This document shows positions 11,493 through 22,398 of a stretch of 64,000 bases of DNA, one piece after another. The notes beneath the pieces are model-generated. The model saw nothing but the letters and a program-made list of their open reading frames with translations, did not search any database and was not told the origin of the DNA. The stretch's first letter is position 1; every line of letters begins with the position of its first letter. Made by a program: the position numbers and the translations under genes. The stretch comes from Vitrella brassicaformis (Eukaryota > Sar > Vitrellaceae), in NCBI GenBank assembly GCA_001179505.1, contig CDMY01000802.1:71662-135661 (forward strand), written 5' to 3'.

Positions 11493-12573
11493 ACACACAG
11501 GTGTGGGCCACACAGTGGCGTGTGTTTGTTGGTGTGTTCTGCAGGGCGGCTGAATGGCGTCAAGGAAGACACACAAGGAGCTGACTGTTTGGCGGTGCGG
11601 TGGTGTGTGCATCAATCATTTCTGCTGGTGCATTATGTTGTACGAGAGCGAGTGGAGAGCGAGTGGAACACACGTGTAGCGTGTGCACAGATCGCAAGAA
11701 AGCGGATGACACCTGGAGCTCTATGACGTCGATGAGACCAACCAAGGGGGGACGGACGGGGGTGCGGACGACGACAGTGACTGAGTGAATGAGATGAGCG
11801 AACCAACAGACAGACAGTGACGGCGGCTGTTCTGAGGGAGATGGTGTATGTGGGATCCTTTCTGAGTTTGCCCCAGCGTGTGTTCGTGTGATTTGTGCAC
11901 GCCATTCATTCGATGGGTCATGATCGATCGCCCATTGCATGCGTGTAATCATCCCCAGCCAGAATGACGGTCTCATGACACTTGTATCAGTGACCATTTC
12001 AGCCCTTCACGCAGTCCGCTATGCACATTTACCTCGTACGCAACATTCACACACATGTCACTCCCCCACTCACATACAAATTCCCACATGGATGGGTGGG
12101 GCATTGCACTCATTCCGTGGTCTCATTCAGACCACACACACATACACATACACCGCCGGCCGGATAAACAACAAGCCGAACGTACAGCAGCACATCGACT
12201 GACTGATAAAACCCGCGGCAATGCGTTCAGCGATCTCTCATCTGTCATTTCTCATTTCTAATGGTCTGGTATCACTGCCTCCGTTGCCTGGTGTATCGTG
12301 TGCCGGCCATTGCAGCCCTTCTGCGCCCATATTGGCCCTTCTGCCGCGCAACCATGCTCGACACATGCCACACATAAGGCTGCACACACACACACACACA
12401 CACATACATAAGTGGAGATGCTCCATTGGTTCTGCAATGCTCACTTTTGTTGGCCCCAGAGATTTGGTACAGGTCTTGTCGCGCCCGCACGACTCGGACG
12501 ATCGCACTGCACGCCGCCTCCCCTGCACACTCACAGACAGACAGAGAGAGAGAGAGACGCTCGCGTCATGATA
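11493..12573. other. Intergenic with one gene remnant
   Basis: Apart from the MGTRG remnant at 11713-11826 I see no supported gene. A possible minus-strand exon at 12440-12525, preceded by a CAG and followed by GTGAGC on that strand, may be an extra 3' exon of the GT43 gene, but no frame is decisive. Confidence 0.35.
11713..11826 (+). pseudogene. 3' remnant of an MGTRG-family gene
   Basis: The translation LELYDVDETN followed by an acidic GGADDDSD and stop (TGA 11782-11784) matches the end of the MGTRG gene at 16213 onward. Similarity continues into the 3' flank to about 11826 (cagtgacggcgg in both). No upstream exons of that family are present here, so it is a 3' fragment. Confidence 0.6.
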
Positions 12574-14698
12574 TCATCTCTGTTGCTGATCCCTTCTCCG
12601 CCACGCACTCACCCTTTTCTCCTTGTGGCGCGTCTCGCCCACACAGCTGTCTGTTGTCGGCGGCTGCCCGCCCTTTTGTGGCTGCTGGCACTGACTGCAC
12701 CCATTGTCACATCCCGTGTGTGTGTCCGCTGTGCCTGTGGGGCTGGGAGGGAGGCCGAGAGGGATCAGCTGACTCAGTCTTAGATGGGTCGCCTGGGACA
12801 CACACACGGACACACAAGCATAGCATATATATTTATGGTGTCTGTCTGTCTCACTCAGCGTGTCAGTCAATGTGCGTGCCTTGCCTTGAGTATGTCGTTC
12901 TCGTTGAAGTGCTTTTGTGAGAATGGCGACCACAGCAGTGGGGGGTCGGTCAGGAACCACCCCACACCAAACACAAGACCCGCCACATCCACCTGGAAGT
13001 CACGGCCACCCTACACACAGACACACACAACACAGCCAATATACACACACGTGTGTGTGCGTCTCTTCGCCTGTGTCTGTGTAGGTGTGTGTGTGGGTTT
13101 ACTCACCTCCCAGGCGTCGAATTCCCGGATGGTTGGCGTGTGGGGGGCCCACTGCTGCTGCTCACACTGCTGCTGCTGGCCATGAGCATCTGCAGCAGCA
13201 CGGTGGCCGTCACTCTCGTTGACAGACCGCTCATCGTCCACCAGATACCTGACACCACACACACACCACAATCCGGTGTGCACGTGTGGATGTATGTAAG
13301 TGTGTGTGTATTGCCATCTGCTGGCATACCTACCTTTCAACCACGTGTTCGCCCGCCCATCCGACGCCCAGGAGGCCCACACCGAGGGAGGGGACGGAAT
13401 GAAGACCAGAGAACAGACAAGGGTGGTAGGCACTGAACGAACGAAGCCACGAACGCAATATACATGTAGATTCGGGTGGGTGTGACAGATTCTCTTTTCG
13501 TCTGTGTGTGTACTTGTCGTCATCAGCGAAGTAGACCACACTTGACTGATGAAGGAAGGGAGGAACACAGACACAGCACAGACACACCATTGACTGACGT
13601 CTGCTCCCATCCGTCCGTCTGATCTCTCCTCTGCCGTGCCCACGTGCTTGCTGACCTGGATGAGCTGATCCCGTAGGTGCGGCATCCTCTCAGCCCGTAT
13701 GATCTCCCGCAGCCGCCATATGCCCCTGTTGCGAGGCTCCGCACCACGCACACGCAGACCTATACACACACGAGCCATATGCAGGTGAGGTGTCTGTCCG
13801 CCTGTCTGTCTGTCTGTGTGTCTGTCTGTCTGTGTGTGTGTCTGTCTGTGTGTCTGCAAGTGTTACCAGGGGTGCTGGCGAGTATCAAGTGGTCGTAAGA
13901 GAACATTTGCCTGTTCATGCTGGTGGTGTCCAGGTGGTGCTGGATGGTCTGCGACGGGGTCGAGGCGTCCTCAACCAATATCAGGTGGATGTGCACCCCA
14001 CCTGCGCCGAGAAACAAACAAACACAGAGGGATGGATGGATGGATCAGGTTGTCCATCTGTGTGTGTGCCCAGTGCAAGGGTACCTACCTGGGTGGTTGA
14101 TGCGGACGGTAGCCAGGCTGGCAAAGAGTCGAATGAGGTCGGGCACCTGTGTGGGCCTCTCGTGTGTCGGGCAGATCACAAACACCACTCTCGTACCATT
14201 GCCAATGACCTCCGACAAGGGCAGTGCCGTCAGATACCCATCCGGCAGCCCGTGACCGTCATGGGCATCACGACCACCACCGCCCCCCTCCCCCTCCCTC
14301 TGCCCGCTCAGCGCCATCTCCCCGACGAGTCTGTCGGTCTCCTTCTCCATCATGATTGCGTGGTGCAGCGTGAGGCTGTTCTTGGTCAGCTCCATGTTGT
14401 CCTTCAGCCGCTGCAGCTGCCCCTGCATGGCCTTGGCCTGCCGACGTATCTCGCACACCTGACGCCTCGACGGCCAGTGGGCGAAAGAGGGGAACAGCCA
14501 GGAGATGGCGCCGGATAGCAATGACACGACCACCAGCAGCCCCGAGCAGAAGATGAAGGCAAGCACACGGGGAGGCAGGTCGGAGAGGCAGATGGGGGGG
14601 GCGCTGCTGTGCTGCAGCAGCTGCTCGTGGTCGCGGCTGCTGCTGCTGTCCTGGGGCTGCTCGGAGGGATCAGCAGCAACTTCATCTGCTGCCAACAT
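12574..14698 (-). CDS. GT43-family beta-1,3-glucuronyltransferase-like enzyme
   Basis: This is a predicted Golgi type II membrane glycosyltransferase using UDP-sugar. The start at 14698 gives a cytosolic Ser/Gln-rich tail, a membrane anchor (VLAFIFCSGLLVVVSLLSGA) and a coiled-coil stem (AKAMQGQLQRLKDNMEL). The catalytic domain follows family order: VVFVICPTHERPTQVPDLIR, HLILVEDAS, GLRVRGAEPRNRGIWRLREI, then the metal-binding SSVVYFADDDN. Next are FSGLHSVPSLGVGLLGVGWA, YLVDDERS, a Gln-rich insert, and REFDAWEGGRDFQVDVAGLV. At least eight exons join in phase. The last intron appears to use a GC donor (12884-12883). The usual C-terminal NCxxxLVWHT-like end is not clearly visible, so the 3' end is provisional. 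It is head to head with the bacterial-like ORF. Confidence 0.82.
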
Positions 14699-14977
14699 TG
14701 GCGCTACAATTTAGCAGCCGCTCGCCGCCGAGAACTCTGACGCGGCAGATCTCCGCTGCTCCACGGGATTTGCGTTGGAGGGATCTCCATTCTAAGCTCG
14801 CAGGCGAAAACGGTTTAACGCAGTGCCCCGGAAGGAACCGACGGAGGGAAGGGCCTGGGCTGCAAGATCTACGTGAAGGTCTGGCAAAATCGGCTCGGAC
14901 GGCAACCGGCAAGTCCCTTCCGTCTCTGGCAACGCAGACAAGATGGTGCCATCCAACAGGAGTGTCGCATGCGTTAG
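14699..14977. promoter_or_regulatory. Upstream region of GT43 gene with CTAAGCTCGCA motif
   Basis: CTAAGCTCGCA lies at 14792-14802, preceded by GGATCTCC. The same combination occurs upstream of TLDc-4 at 21380-21395. No other signal is recognised. Confidence 0.4.
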
Positions 14978-15325
14978 TAGCTGCCCGTTGATGCAGTGAT
15001 CAACCTGTTCCTGGGCGTCGTGTTGCTGCTCTTCTCCTCCTCCTCCACGGAGCTTCCGGCGATCTTTGGCATCCCGAGGTCCGACAGCTCCTTCTACCCC
15101 GCCATCGCACTGCTTGTTGAGGCGTTCCGCAAACCCGGCGCCGTGGGGCTCGGACTCGGTGGTACTGTGGCCATCAACCTCAGCGGAGGCATCGTGCTCG
15201 TGTGCTGGCTTGTTTCCGGCGGGCTCGGCTTGCCTACCAAGGGGGTGGTCATTCTTTGGGCATTGGCCGTAGTGCTGGTGCTCATCAGCAGCGCGGAGCT
15301 TCTTGCCCATTGGTTGACAGACTGA
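14978..15325 (+). pseudogene. Start-less ORF resembling a small bacterial membrane protein
   Basis: An uninterrupted frame of about 115 codons encodes a four-helix hydrophobic protein: INLFLGVVLLLFSSSSTELP, SSFYPAIALLVEAFRKPG, LGLGGTVAINLSGGIVLVCW, and VVILWALAVVLVLISSAELL. There is no in-frame ATG, and an in-frame TAG immediately precedes the first codon. To my reading the pattern (FYP...ALLVEAFR...GLGGxxAINL) looks like small uncharacterised bacterial membrane proteins, with a short internal deletion after FYP. No intron is needed, unlike the neighbours. It may be a decayed transferred gene, or an exon whose upstream partner I did not find. Confidence 0.4.
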
Positions 15326-15510
15326 TCATCTGTTAGTACGCCAATCGTAGGCAGACACGAAAGGGGGTCTTTGACCTTTGCTTGGTGTGTGCACTGTCGT
15401 CCCTTTGTCTGTGTGTGTTTGTCGATTGGCAGCTGCCTTGATTCATCCACCATCCACGCATCTGGAACGGCATCTGCCTTGATCCTTTGATTGCGCCGCT
15501 GTGACTGAGA

Positions 15511-16231
15511 ATGGGCACTAAGGGTGTTGCGGGTTTTCGGTGGCGCGGCCGCACCATAACGGTCTACAACTGCTTTGACAGCTACCCGTCTGGCCTGGGG
15601 GTTGCGGTGCTGCTGCAGCTCCTGTGGGAAATGATGAGGGACCCTGACCTCACACGCTGGAAGGAGCAGATCGACAGGCTCGAGAAGGTCGAAATTCCCG
15701 ACCTCTGGCAGGCAAGCTCGACAGACAGACAGATCATGGGATAGATGGGATGTGTGTGGTTGTTTCGTTGACCTTGCCGTCTGTGTGTGTGTGTCTGTGT
15801 GTGGTTCCGTGTGTGTGTGTGTGTCTGCGCAGCTGCAGCGCAACCACAACGGGCTGCAGCTGCCGAGAGTGTTGGACATGGGCATGTACTGCCACGAGGA
15901 GCCGCTCACTGCATGCGACCTCTTCAGACACGTCCGCTCACACACACACACACACACCTCTCTTCCATCTACCTCTGCGTGTGTGTGTGTGTGTGTGGAT
16001 CATCAGTATGGTTACTGGATAGACTTGGACAAGAATCGCCTGATCTTTGCCACCATGCGCGAGAACGACACTGGAGGCACCGAGTACGACGGCGGCACCT
16101 ACAGCTACATCCCATTCGACACCCTCCCCAAAGGCGAGCCCAAGAAGACCGACCTGGAAAGACTGTTCGAACAGCCCAACCTGAAGCCGATGCCCCGGAG
16201 TGACATCCTGGAGCTGTATGGCGTCGATTGA
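15511..16231 (+). CDS. Conserved MGTRG-type protein of unknown function
   Basis: The start MGTKGVAGFRWRGRTITVYN, followed by CFDSYPSGLGVAVL, matches the opening of a widespread uncharacterised family (MGTRG...FRxxGK...YNHFDSYPSGLG). Exons are 15511-15711, about 15834-15930 and about 16008-16231. The first intron appears to use a GC donor (15712-15713), and the second (CA run then TG run) is in frame and could be read through. The C-terminal exon has YWIDLDKNRLIFATMREN and ends SDILELYGVD. Comparison with the remnant at 11713 suggests the gene once continued for about 11 acidic residues and that one extra T at 16228-16229 created the present stop. Function is unknown. Confidence 0.7.
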
Positions 16232-16658
16232 GACCGACGGGGATGCGGAGGACGACAGTGACTGAATGACTGACTCAATGAATGAATGAGCGGGCAGCCA
16301 GTGACGGCGGGTGTGTGTGGATGAGTGAGTGAGGGGGAGACTGCAGTCATGACGGCATTATTATGATCTGCACGGTGGGTTGCGTTTTTGTGTGCTTTTT
16401 GAGTACTATACTATCGCACAGGGGATTGGTGAGGGCGTGGTTTTCCTCGTCGAGTAGAGTGGCTCGTGTGCCTGCCTGCCCGCCCTGTGTCCTCCTGTCT
16501 GTCTGCTCTTCCTTCCAGCGACTACGCACCTTGTCGGAGGTATAGACGGGACTCGCGACGCAGATCCACATAAAAAACACGATGCGAGATGTCCACTTCG
16601 CATCAAAAGGTGTCTCGTCAAACCCTATATCAATACGCACACTGCATGTCTTTACAGT
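16232..16658. other. Intergenic, low-complexity
   Basis: This holds the 3' flank shared with the 11713 remnant (to about 16310), then unassigned sequence. A segment near 16628-16642 (tatatcaatacgcac) recurs at 20969 next to another repeat module. Confidence 0.4.
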
Positions 16659-16975
16659 TGTTCCCGGTCTGACAAGGCAACCAAGGCAGTCAGTCGAGTA
16701 AACCCGACTGACGCCATTTATTCGCTCAGCCATGACAGCAAAAAGCCTGTCGAGGCGCACACACTCTCATGCAGCCACCAGATCAGCACGAAGAGACACA
16801 TACATGCCAGGCAGACAGGCAGACAGAGAGGCAGACAGGCCGTTTATGTCACAGGGACGACAGGCAGGCCCGATTGACCGCCCCTGGCTCCCACAAACAT
16901 GCACACAAAATGGCCTCAGGAGAGAAAACAAAGAGAGACTCACATTATGCGATAGAACATCAAAGGGAGGAAAGA
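16659..16975. repeat. Dispersed repeat R, copy 1
   Basis: About 310 bp are closely similar, in the same orientation, to 23098-23430. Shared landmarks are TGTTCCCGGTCTGACAAG, a GACGCCATTTATTCGCTCA block, a CAGACAGGCAGACAG run and a GCGATAG end. It lies immediately downstream of TLDc-2 (minus-strand gene), as copy 2 lies downstream of TLDc-5. Confidence 0.75.
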
Positions 16976-17058
16976 TGCAATACAACATGCGACAGGACAT
17001 GGCAGGGGGGGGGGAAGGACAGAGAGAGCGCATCAGGAAAAACACCCACATGACTTCC

Positions 17059-17888
17059 TCACTGTTCCACATTCACCCACAGCACTTCTATCTCGTCCGC
17101 CATAAACTCATACGACCCACCCAGATAAGCATCGCCCTCCCCATCCCCGGCCCCCGTGTAGCCCTCAGGCACGTCGTCGCTGCCGATGTACTGAAGGCAG
17201 CTGCGGATGTCGTCAGCAGGCTGCTGACTGCCATGGCCACCAAAGCCCAACTCCAGCTCCGTACCGATAGCCATATTCACCAATTCTTCCGCCTCCGCCC
17301 CTGTCACATACACAAAGTGCCTCTCTCGGTCGATGTCAATCTTGGTCGGCTTGGGGAAGTGGCCGGCCAGTGAGAACCACAACACATCACTGTCGTATCT
17401 GTGGCTGTCGGTCGGGCCGTCGGGCATCTGGATACCCTCACTGATGTAGGCGCCGAACAGATACTGGTCCTTCCTGATCACCAACACGACAGGCCCCAAG
17501 CCGCTCGCGTAGCCCAGCAGATCCCAATAACTGGTGCCGTCCACAGACGTTCTGCACACCACACACACGCGCGCACAACACACGGAGAATCATCGGCCAG
17601 CTGTTGTCAGGGCGTGTGTGTGTCTACCGGTAGCGTGTGTCGAGTTCCGTGGCGTTGAGGAGACCGAGCAGCCCCTCTTGTTCAGACATAGACAGCGACG
17701 TGACGATTGGCCGGGACTGCATTCGACGGACCTGCACCGGCTGAGACTCGTGAGTGAGTGAACACCCAGGAATGCATCAATCACATGGCATGTGGACATA
17801 CCTGTTGTGCACGTCTCGCCTCAACGTGGTCCCACGCCACACAAAGAAACATCACCATCAGCATGAGAGCACTCCACGCAGCCGCCAT
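17059..17888 (-). CDS. TLDc-2: secreted TLDc-domain protein
   Basis: Three exons have the same architecture as TLDc-1. Exon 1, 17888-17802, is a clear signal peptide (MAAAWSALMLMVMFLCVAW). Exon 2 ends LLNATELDTRYR. Exon 3, about 17551-17059, holds the TLDc domain: TSVDGTSYWDLLGYASGLGP, VVLVIRKDQYLFGAYISEG, LWFSLAGHFPKPTKIDID, and the end YEFMADEIEVLWVNVEQ. There is no C-terminal hydrophobic tail, so the product is predicted soluble and secreted or vesicular. It is divergent from the NYN-TLDc gene, with about 420 bp between starts. The role of a secreted TLDc domain is unknown. Confidence 0.85.
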
Positions 17889-18309
17889 CGTGTGAACTAA
17901 GGGCAAGAGGACGAGAGAGGATGAGAGAGCAAACAGATTTCTGTTTGTTGAGTCGGAAGACGAAGACGAAGACACAGAGAGGAGGAAGAGGAGAGAGAGA
18001 GAGAGTCGAGGAGATCTTCGAGGGATTTGTAAGGCGAGCTGAAGCTAGTACCCTAGCCCAGTTCAATTAAAAGCCACGCACCCTAGGGTTTGGGCAGTAG
18101 GGCTTAGGGTTTAGGGTTCCCTGAGCCGCTGAGAACAGTGCTCTCTCCCGATTGTTGGCGAGATCTCTGAGTGGGTGGCTGCCAAAGCTTAGTAGCGGAC
18201 AGGTACGAGAAAATGAGCATCACTCATTCGCATCGATTCACTTATTCTCTTGCCCTGCATGCATGTGGGTTGTGATTGCTTTGCAGGTTGGAGCACCCGT
18301 TGGGACAGC
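17889..18309. promoter_or_regulatory. Divergent promoter with telo-box-like sequence
   Basis: TTAGGGTTTAGGGTT lies at 18104-18118, with degenerate AGGGTTT units from 18084. This is two units of a TTTAGGG telomere-type repeat, or a plant-style telo-box, between two divergent TLDc genes. GGCGAGCT at 18033-18040 weakly resembles the motif seen in other promoters here. Confidence 0.5.
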
Positions 18310-19334
18310 ATGGCGTTGACGAAGCCGAAAGCCGTGTTCATCGTCGATGGGTCCTACATACAGGCGCGAATTCGCTCACACACATGCAGCAGGAAACGGC
18401 CGAATGGCGAGTGTACGTGTGATTTGTTTGTTGTCTTGTTGGTGTGTTCAGGACAGCTTCAAGGCGAGGCGGGGGTCCGACATGAGTGGTGACGTGTGCC
18501 TCAAAATGCTCGAGTATGCGGCGGCCACGCTGGGAGTGGACAACGTCCAGACGTACTTTGTCGACGGAGATCCTGACAAATGGTGACACTTACAGACACA
18601 GAGCGCTTTACGCCATACAGCTCTCCTGGCTGTGCTTCCTGTAGGTACTCGAAGGTGGCTCGCGGCAGGACCGCAGATCTGATTCAGAAGAAGAACAAGC
18701 GCATCGTCCTCCACGACCACTTGCGTCACCAGCGGTGCATCAGCTCGCGAGTCACCGTGGAGCTGTGCGATTTCAAGAAGCAGAGCGTGGGCTACAACGA
18801 GAGAGGAGAAAGGCTCCAAGGTGAAAGGGACGACCGTCAGGGTGTGGGTGTGTGACGTACAATCTCTGTGTCTGTCTGTCTGTCTGTCTGTCAGGTTGGG
18901 TTCAGGGTGGCGACGTCATGATAGTTCGCAGGATGCTCAAAACGGCATTTGGTAAGTCGGCGAAGCAAGGCCATGACGACGGAGAATGACTCGCATGTGT
19001 CGTTGGCCGCATCAGAGAACTCGCGCATCGGTGCAAGGGAGTCCGCAGCGTCTTCATCAGCCGAGTGCAGTGACGGAATCACAACAATCGTCCTGTAAGT
19101 ACACAAACGGGGCAAGAGAGAGAGAGGGACAACATGACACACATCGGTTGATGCATTGCTTCAGGGTTGCGGGTGACAAGGACTTCTCGGACATCATCGA
19201 CGACTGCCGCCAGCTGGGGCTCAAGGTGGCCATCTGCGGATATGAACATAACATGGCGTAAGACACACACATGCAGACACACTCGGCGAGTGGCACACCA
19301 ACTCTTTCCCACTCTCCCTTTCCGTGTGTGTGTA

Positions 19335-19371
<37 letters not shown>

Positions 19372-20383
19372 GGGTGAGTTGAAGGAAAAGCCCAATGAGA
19401 TTCGCATCATCTATTTGGACCAGTGGCCCGCCGACAGCAGCGAAGGCGCGAGGCAGCGCAAAGCCAGTAGCCCTTCCACCCGATTGCAGCCCAGACCCAC
19501 GCCTCAGGTACGCTCATTCATATGAGCCAGCAGCCAGACACACGTGAGGCCCTCTGCCCCGTTTGTGTCGATGTGCAGCCTTCGTTTGAGCACGGCGGCC
19601 CCTTTGCCAACCGGCGGCAAGCGCCGCCAGCTGGTAGGCCCAGCTGCCAGCCGTACAAATGTGTGTATGTGGATGGCTATGTGTGTACATACATAATAGG
19701 TGGCGACGGCTCGTTTAGTGGTGTGGCTGCTGCTGCTGTGTGGAAGTCATCGAAGGACGTCCTCGATCGCATATTCCCTCAGTGGCTGGGGCGCGCCACA
19801 GAGCTGAAGGTGCTCTACCGGTAAGTCGGTGACACACACCTGCAGTGGTGCAGGTTGCATGGCGTGTGTCTGTGCCTTCGCGCTTGTGATGTCTATCAGG
19901 TCTAGTCACCACGGTGTTACGTATGGTGACCTGCTCGACCGTGTGGGCGCCGAGAAGCCGCTGGCGGTCATCATCCACAAGGACCAATACCACTTTGGCG
20001 TGTACATCAAGGGCGGCCTCCAGCTGCCCGACGACCCAAGCAAGAGCCGCACAACAGAATGTCGTGTATGGTATTTCTCGCTGACCGACCACTTCGGCCA
20101 GCCGACCAAGATCGACATCGACCCACGTCTGCAGTTCGTGGAGGTGGCGGGGAGGGAGGGGTCTGTGAATAGTGGGTGTGTGTCAATCGGTGGGCGTCTG
20201 CAGCTGGGTGTCGCCCATTGTGGGCGGCCTGCTGGGGACCTTTTCAGCTGCTGCCAGCTTACCCCCAGCTGTTATGTGCCTGCGGGCTACATGGGGCTGA
20301 CGAATAGCAGGGGCGATGCTCTGCTGGGTGGGTCGGAGCTGTTCCATGCGGATGCGATAGAGGTGTTCCATGTGGGGCAGTGA
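18310..20383 (+). CDS. NYN-domain / TLDc-domain fusion protein
   Basis: The N-terminal half is a NYN (PIN-like, DUF88/LabA) nuclease-type domain: KAVFIVDGSY with its acidic residue, WVQGGDVMIVRRMLKTAF, and IVLVAGDKDFSDIIDDCRQL. NYN proteins are metal-dependent RNases or RNA-binding proteins. After a basic linker (GARQRKASSPSTRLQPRP) and an exon ending RATELKVLYR, the C-terminal half is a full TLDc domain: SSHHGVTYGDLLDRVGAEKP, LAVIIHKDQYHFGVYIKGG, and ADAIEVFHVGQ at the stop. Reading phase is continuous across the introns that join the halves (about 19507-19578, 19661-19699, 19821-19900). The exon before the TLDc domain ends LYR, as in every TLDc copy. There is no leader peptide. The first intron seems to have a GC donor or an alternative boundary near 18364. 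Confidence 0.78.
19323..19370. repeat. (TG)n run before an intron acceptor
   Basis: A long TG run ends in gtgcag, immediately before the exon starting GGTGAG. The same intron has a CA tract just after its donor (19262-19284). Confidence 0.8.
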
Positions 20384-21430
20384 GTGAGTGAGGCGGTGGG
20401 GAGTGGGATTGCTGTTAGTTGGTGTGTGCATAGGTCGGTCCATCTGCCTAGGTGTGTTGACAGAATGCGGCTGTGTGAGGGGGGACCCACGTGAATGTAT
20501 GTGCAATAGTGACAGGACCGTGCGGATGAACGATCAATCAATTCTTCTCGGTCGCATGCAAATGTGTCCACGCAGCTCAGCAAATAGTCGATAAATCCAC
20601 GAGCACCGAACACCACACACATTACGATAGCCAAGGGCTGCAGCAAGCCCTCTACACCATCCCCTCACCGCTTCGTTCGCTCGTTAGGTGCTCATTACAG
20701 ACAGACACACACACACACACACACGTTAGGCAGAAAGGCCGTGGAGATCACAGGGAATCGTCAGGTGATGGTTCGCTGTTTAGGTCAATCGAGCCTGCCT
20801 ACGTTCATCGACGCATGAATGCATACACCCATTGAGGCGTCCGTCCATCTACACGTACTGGCAGTCGCACGGGCGAGTGTGTGTGTGTGTGTGTGTTTTG
20901 ACAGTGCGTGTTTTGAGTGGATGACAGTGTGTGTGAATAATTCAATGACCAAACGAAGAAACGACAGTATATCAATACGCACCGACGATGAAGTCGGTAT
21001 GCCATAGGTGGCTGCATCCGTCACCCACCATCAGGCATGTTATATGCGCTCTCTTCTCGAGTCCGTTCGTCCATGTGTGTGATGGCTGACTGACCGCATG
21101 GATGTTTGTCGCCCTTGAGCAGTGATTTGCTGTCAACCACAGCAGCAGCCGACGATGAGCCGGCCGCCATCACCCCTCACAACACAGGCCTGCAGCATTA
21201 CGCCCGTAGGTTCACAGAAAGGCCCCTCTCTCACCTCTGGTGACTGTCAGTCGGCTCAGTGTTGATTCGAATGATTCGATTCGGCGCTTTGTCTGCTGAT
21301 TGACTCACTCTCCCGACGGACAGCCGTCTGACGACAGAAAAAAGGAGAACAAACGCCACGTTCTCAAAGGATTGCCTCAGATCTCTAAGCTCGCAAACAG
21401 TGCAATCCTGTGTATCACTCGTGTGTTCAG
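20384..21430. repeat. Mosaic of dispersed repeat modules S and T
   Basis: Module S (about 20497-20690) matches the reverse complement of 43774-43985. Shared landmarks include a GGTGTAGAGGGCTTGCTGCAG block (cited by its ends) and TGAGCTGCGTGGACACA. Module T (about 20784-20870) matches 22879-23061 (GAATGCATACACCCATTGAG, CACGTACTGGCAGTC). No coding gene is seen. CTAAGCTCGCA occurs at 21385-21395 just before TLDc-4. Confidence 0.6.
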
Positions 21431-21585
21431 GTGCATTTGCGTCGTGTGCAGAGTGACCCGCCCAACGGCACTTCGCTGTCTGCCGCATTGTGTGAGGGGC
21501 TGCTCGATTTGATGGGTAACGAGACCACACGACTGACCTCACTCTACCGGTACACACACAAACACACACACACACACACACGCAC

Positions 21586-21620
<35 letters not shown>

Positions 21621-22398
21621 TGCGCAAATGTGTGAGTGTGTGTGTAATGCAGGACATCTGTTCACGGCACCAACTATAGCGATTTGCACGACCGTGTCGG
21701 TGACAACACCGGCATGGACATCACTACATGAGGCACGCAATCTCGCTGCTTCTCTTCTTCTCTGTTAGGTCTTCGCTACCGTCTTCGCATCTCGACGGAA
21801 CCACCTGCTAGACGGAGTGGGCGACGCGGGGCCTCTCGTGGTGGTCATCAAGAAGGATCAGTACGTGTTCGGCGCCTTCATCAGTGGCGGCATCCAGTCG
21901 CCCGACCACACGGCAGGGGGCGGCTTCTATAAATGTGATGGTACGGCTATCTTTCACTACGATATGATCTACGACGGATTTCGCACATACGAGTGTGACG
22001 TGTGGCACTTCTCGCTGGCCGGCCACTTCCCCCAACCGACCAAGATAGAAGGAAACCCAGAGCGGCAGTATGTGGGGCTTCTTTCGGAAAGATGGGCGAG
22101 TATGTATATCGGAGGCCCTGGGCGTCTGTATTTGGGGCCTGCTGCCGACATCCGAAACTGCTCTCAGTGGACGGACAGCGAGTATGTGCCTGATGGCTAT
22201 ACGGGAGAGAGGATTGAGTTGGATGGCGATGCTTTCTTGGGTGGGTCGTACGAGTTCACGGCTGATGAGATCGAGGTACTGCATGGGAGCGTACAGCAGC
22301 AGCAGACTGAGGGCAGGACGAAATCGGTCGCCAGCCGCACGCAAGTGGCCACGGCGGTGCTCGTGGGGCTGACCGCGTTCATCTATGCCGCATCTTGA
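21431..22398 (+). pseudogene. TLDc-4: broken TLDc copy
   Basis: The exon from 21431 (VHLRRVQSDPPNGTSLSAAL, ending RLTSLYR) is normal, but no leader exon is found upstream. The next exon (about 21655) starts TSVHGTNYSDLHDRVGDNTG and stops at 21731. A second partial copy of the same region begins near 21770 and reads LLDGVGDAGPLVVVIKKDQY, out of phase with LYR. The rest is intact TLDc sequence with an insert (GGGFYKCDGTAIFHYDMIYD) and ends YEFTADEIEVL, a Gln-rich stretch and a hydrophobic tail VATAVLVGLTAFIY. A pseudogene, or a gene with unusual splicing, fits best. Confidence 0.6.

Noticed and set aside
14792-15310. Minus-strand open frame of 172 codons
   Set aside because: It is the complement of the hydrophobic plus-strand ORF, which has a clear helix pattern; the minus frame has none.
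18082-18118. True chromosome end or fusion point
   Set aside because: Only about two good TTTAGGG units plus degenerate ones, with genes continuing on both sides.
19715-20092. Minus-strand frame opposite the NYN-TLDc gene
   Set aside because: Shadow of the TLDc exon on the other strand, crossing its intron without splice signals.
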